Shown piece after piece: positions 62,760 to 64,000 of a stretch of DNA of 64,000 nucleotides. The notes under the pieces are model-generated. The model searched no databases, was not told the origin of the DNA, and worked only from the letters and a program-made list of their open reading frames with translations. Made by a program: the position numbers and the translations under genes. The stretch covers positions 15,996,001 to 16,060,000 of the forward strand of contig NC_092801.1 in the NCBI RefSeq assembly GCF_918797505.1, read 5' to 3'. The first letter of the stretch is position 1. Each line of letters starts with the position of its first letter. The DNA is from Bemisia tabaci. Taxonomy: Eukaryota; Arthropoda; Insecta; Hemiptera; Aleyrodidae.

Positions 62760-63770
62760 TGAAATTGGTGGTTTTGATAGACTAAGGGAGAAAATGATGG
62801 ACTAACTAAAGGGTTTCTCTTGAGTTGTCGTTAGTTAGTTTAATACCTTCCACCTACCTCCTTTGTCCATCGCAACCACTCACTTACAAATTAGATCCCT
62901 CCATATCCGTTTTGTCATCTTTTTTTGTAGCTTTGTCTATCAATTTCAACAATCAACTCGCTGGATTTTATAAATTAGCCATCAGTCGAGTTGCTTTCGA
63001 ATATATTTAGATCGATTTCCCTGTTTTGTTTTCCAATCGAATCGACACCGGTTGCTTGAATCAATTCCTCGTTTACCGCACGAAGGAACGTAACTCCACT
63101 CCAAGGTTGCAAAATTGACTCGAACAATTCAAGTCTTTACGAGAAAAAACCTGCACTATTTTCCAGTGTTGCCACACTCCGGATTAACCGGGAAATGTCG
63201 GGGAAAATGACGAATACCTCAGGGATAAATCCTGAAGTCACCTTTTTATTAGCTTCCTTGAAATGGTTCGACGTTCCGAGCATCAAATTTGCCTGAAAAT
63301 CATTTCTAATTCTAAAATATGTCAGGGCATTTCATCCTCCGCGTTCTGTGATGACCCCTTTTTCGTCGAAAATTGGTCTGATTTTTTAATGAAATCAGAA
63401 TCGGAAGAAAATTGGATGAAATTTTCGGTCAGGAATTCGCAGATTCTTCGGGTGAAAATGCAGTTTGCGCGGAAAGATCTGGCAACATTGAAACGAAGTT
63501 ACGTCCTTTCGTGAGCGGAACGACGAATTGATTCAAGCAACCGGTGTCGATTTGATCGGAAAACGAAACCGGGAAGCGATTTAATATATTCGAAAGCAAA
63601 TCGATTGATGGCTAGTCTATAAAATTACCCAGCGGGTTGATTGTTGAAATTGACAGACAAAGCTATAGAAAAAGATGACAAAACGGATATGGAGGGATCT
63701 AACCCTTTAGTTAGTCCATCATTTTCTCCCTTAGTCTATCAGCACCACCAATTTCAACCAATAGGATCGC
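62760..63770. mobile_element. 1-kb palindromic element built on family G ends
   Basis: Left arm 62760-63110 and right arm about 63500-63770 are inverted copies (CACCGGTTGCTTGAATCAAT against its complement, and family G words at the outside). The centre holds a TCAGGGAAAT-type piece at 63170-63330. No transposase frame. Confidence 0.75.
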
Positions 63771-63953
63771 TCCATACCCCCTATGTCTTCTTTGCCTATC
63801 ACTTGCAATTAGTCTATCAATATCAACGCCCGCTGGTGTGGGGTTCAAGGCTCGGAAATATAGTCTGAGTTGTGGCCGAAAGAATAATATTCCCCAGGTA
63901 ATTGCTCCTATAATCAATTGAATGATTAATACCGCAAGAAGAAAGGTTGACAT
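63711..63953 (-). CDS. possible small membrane peptide, doubtful
   Basis: A reverse-strand frame from ATG at 63953 begins MSTFLLAVLIIQLIIGAITW, followed by GILFFRPQLRLYF, a single strong membrane segment ending in Arg-rich residues. After about 42 residues the frame enters a family G repeat, so the tail is repeat-derived. No family recognised; it could be chance. Confidence 0.15.
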   Translation of the reverse strand: MSTFLLAVLIIQLIIGAITWGILFFRPQLRLYFRALNPTPAGVDIDRLIASDRQRRHRGYGAILLVEIGGADRLREKMMD

Positions 63954-63962
63954 GTTACTTAC

Positions 63963-64000
63963 TTATTGGCATTTGGATCGCATTTAGCACAAAGGAACCA
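63963..64000 (-). CDS. possible partial exon on the minus strand at the window edge
   Basis: Reading leftward from the edge gives WFLCAKCDPNAN, then a donor-like GTAAGT at 63957-63962. The Cys-x-x-Cys spacing and strong donor make a real exon conceivable. Twelve residues are too few to identify a family. Confidence 0.2.

Overview
This is eukaryotic nuclear DNA, almost certainly from an insect. It carries two conserved animal genes split by GT-AG introns, embedded in AT-rich DNA packed with short inverted-repeat transposons (MITEs). The repeat landscape resembles a hemipteran such as a whitefly. That host guess is from memory of similar repeats and is not proven here. There is no bacterial, organellar, CRISPR or viral content that I can support.

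Layout. 1-18.9 kb is a repeat mosaic with no supported gene. It holds hAT-like elements with perfect 8-bp target duplications, a Mutator-like element with a 10-bp duplication, several foldback families and duplicated GC-rich blocks. 18,946-32,843 (+) is a complete-looking eight-exon coding region for a potassium-dependent sodium/calcium exchanger of the SLC24/NCKX family (592 residues). It has a signal sequence, both alpha repeats and a Gln/Pro-rich cytosolic loop. Its introns carry further MITEs. 32.8-41.9 kb, downstream of that gene, is AT-rich and nearly free of recognisable repeats. 41.9-49.3 kb returns to repeats: a 1.1-kb element built of TTGCAAT words, tRNA-like sequences, a truncated hAT element and a tandemly duplicated pogo-like element. 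49.3-50.1 kb is a GC-rich promoter and 5' UTR. It leads to 50,128-50,245 (+), the first coding exon of a G protein alpha-q subunit, whose remaining exons lie beyond the window. 50.2-53.9 kb (intron 1) is repeat-poor, and 53.9-64.0 kb of the same intron is a dense nest of MITEs.

The two genes need not be functionally linked. Both proteins belong to calcium signalling: Galpha-q activates phospholipase C, and NCKX extrudes Ca2+.

The most unusual content is in the mobile elements. (1) At least two MITE families with TGGA...TCCA ends sit precisely between AA and TT. Empty sites elsewhere in the window show no target-site duplication. (2) Several MITEs have bodies made of one reiterated short, mostly palindromic word (GGTAAAATTACC, TTCTTCTA, TTGCAAT, ATCGCGAT). 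(3) Four nested insertions are flanked on both sides by roughly 80-200 bp direct copies of the host repeat.
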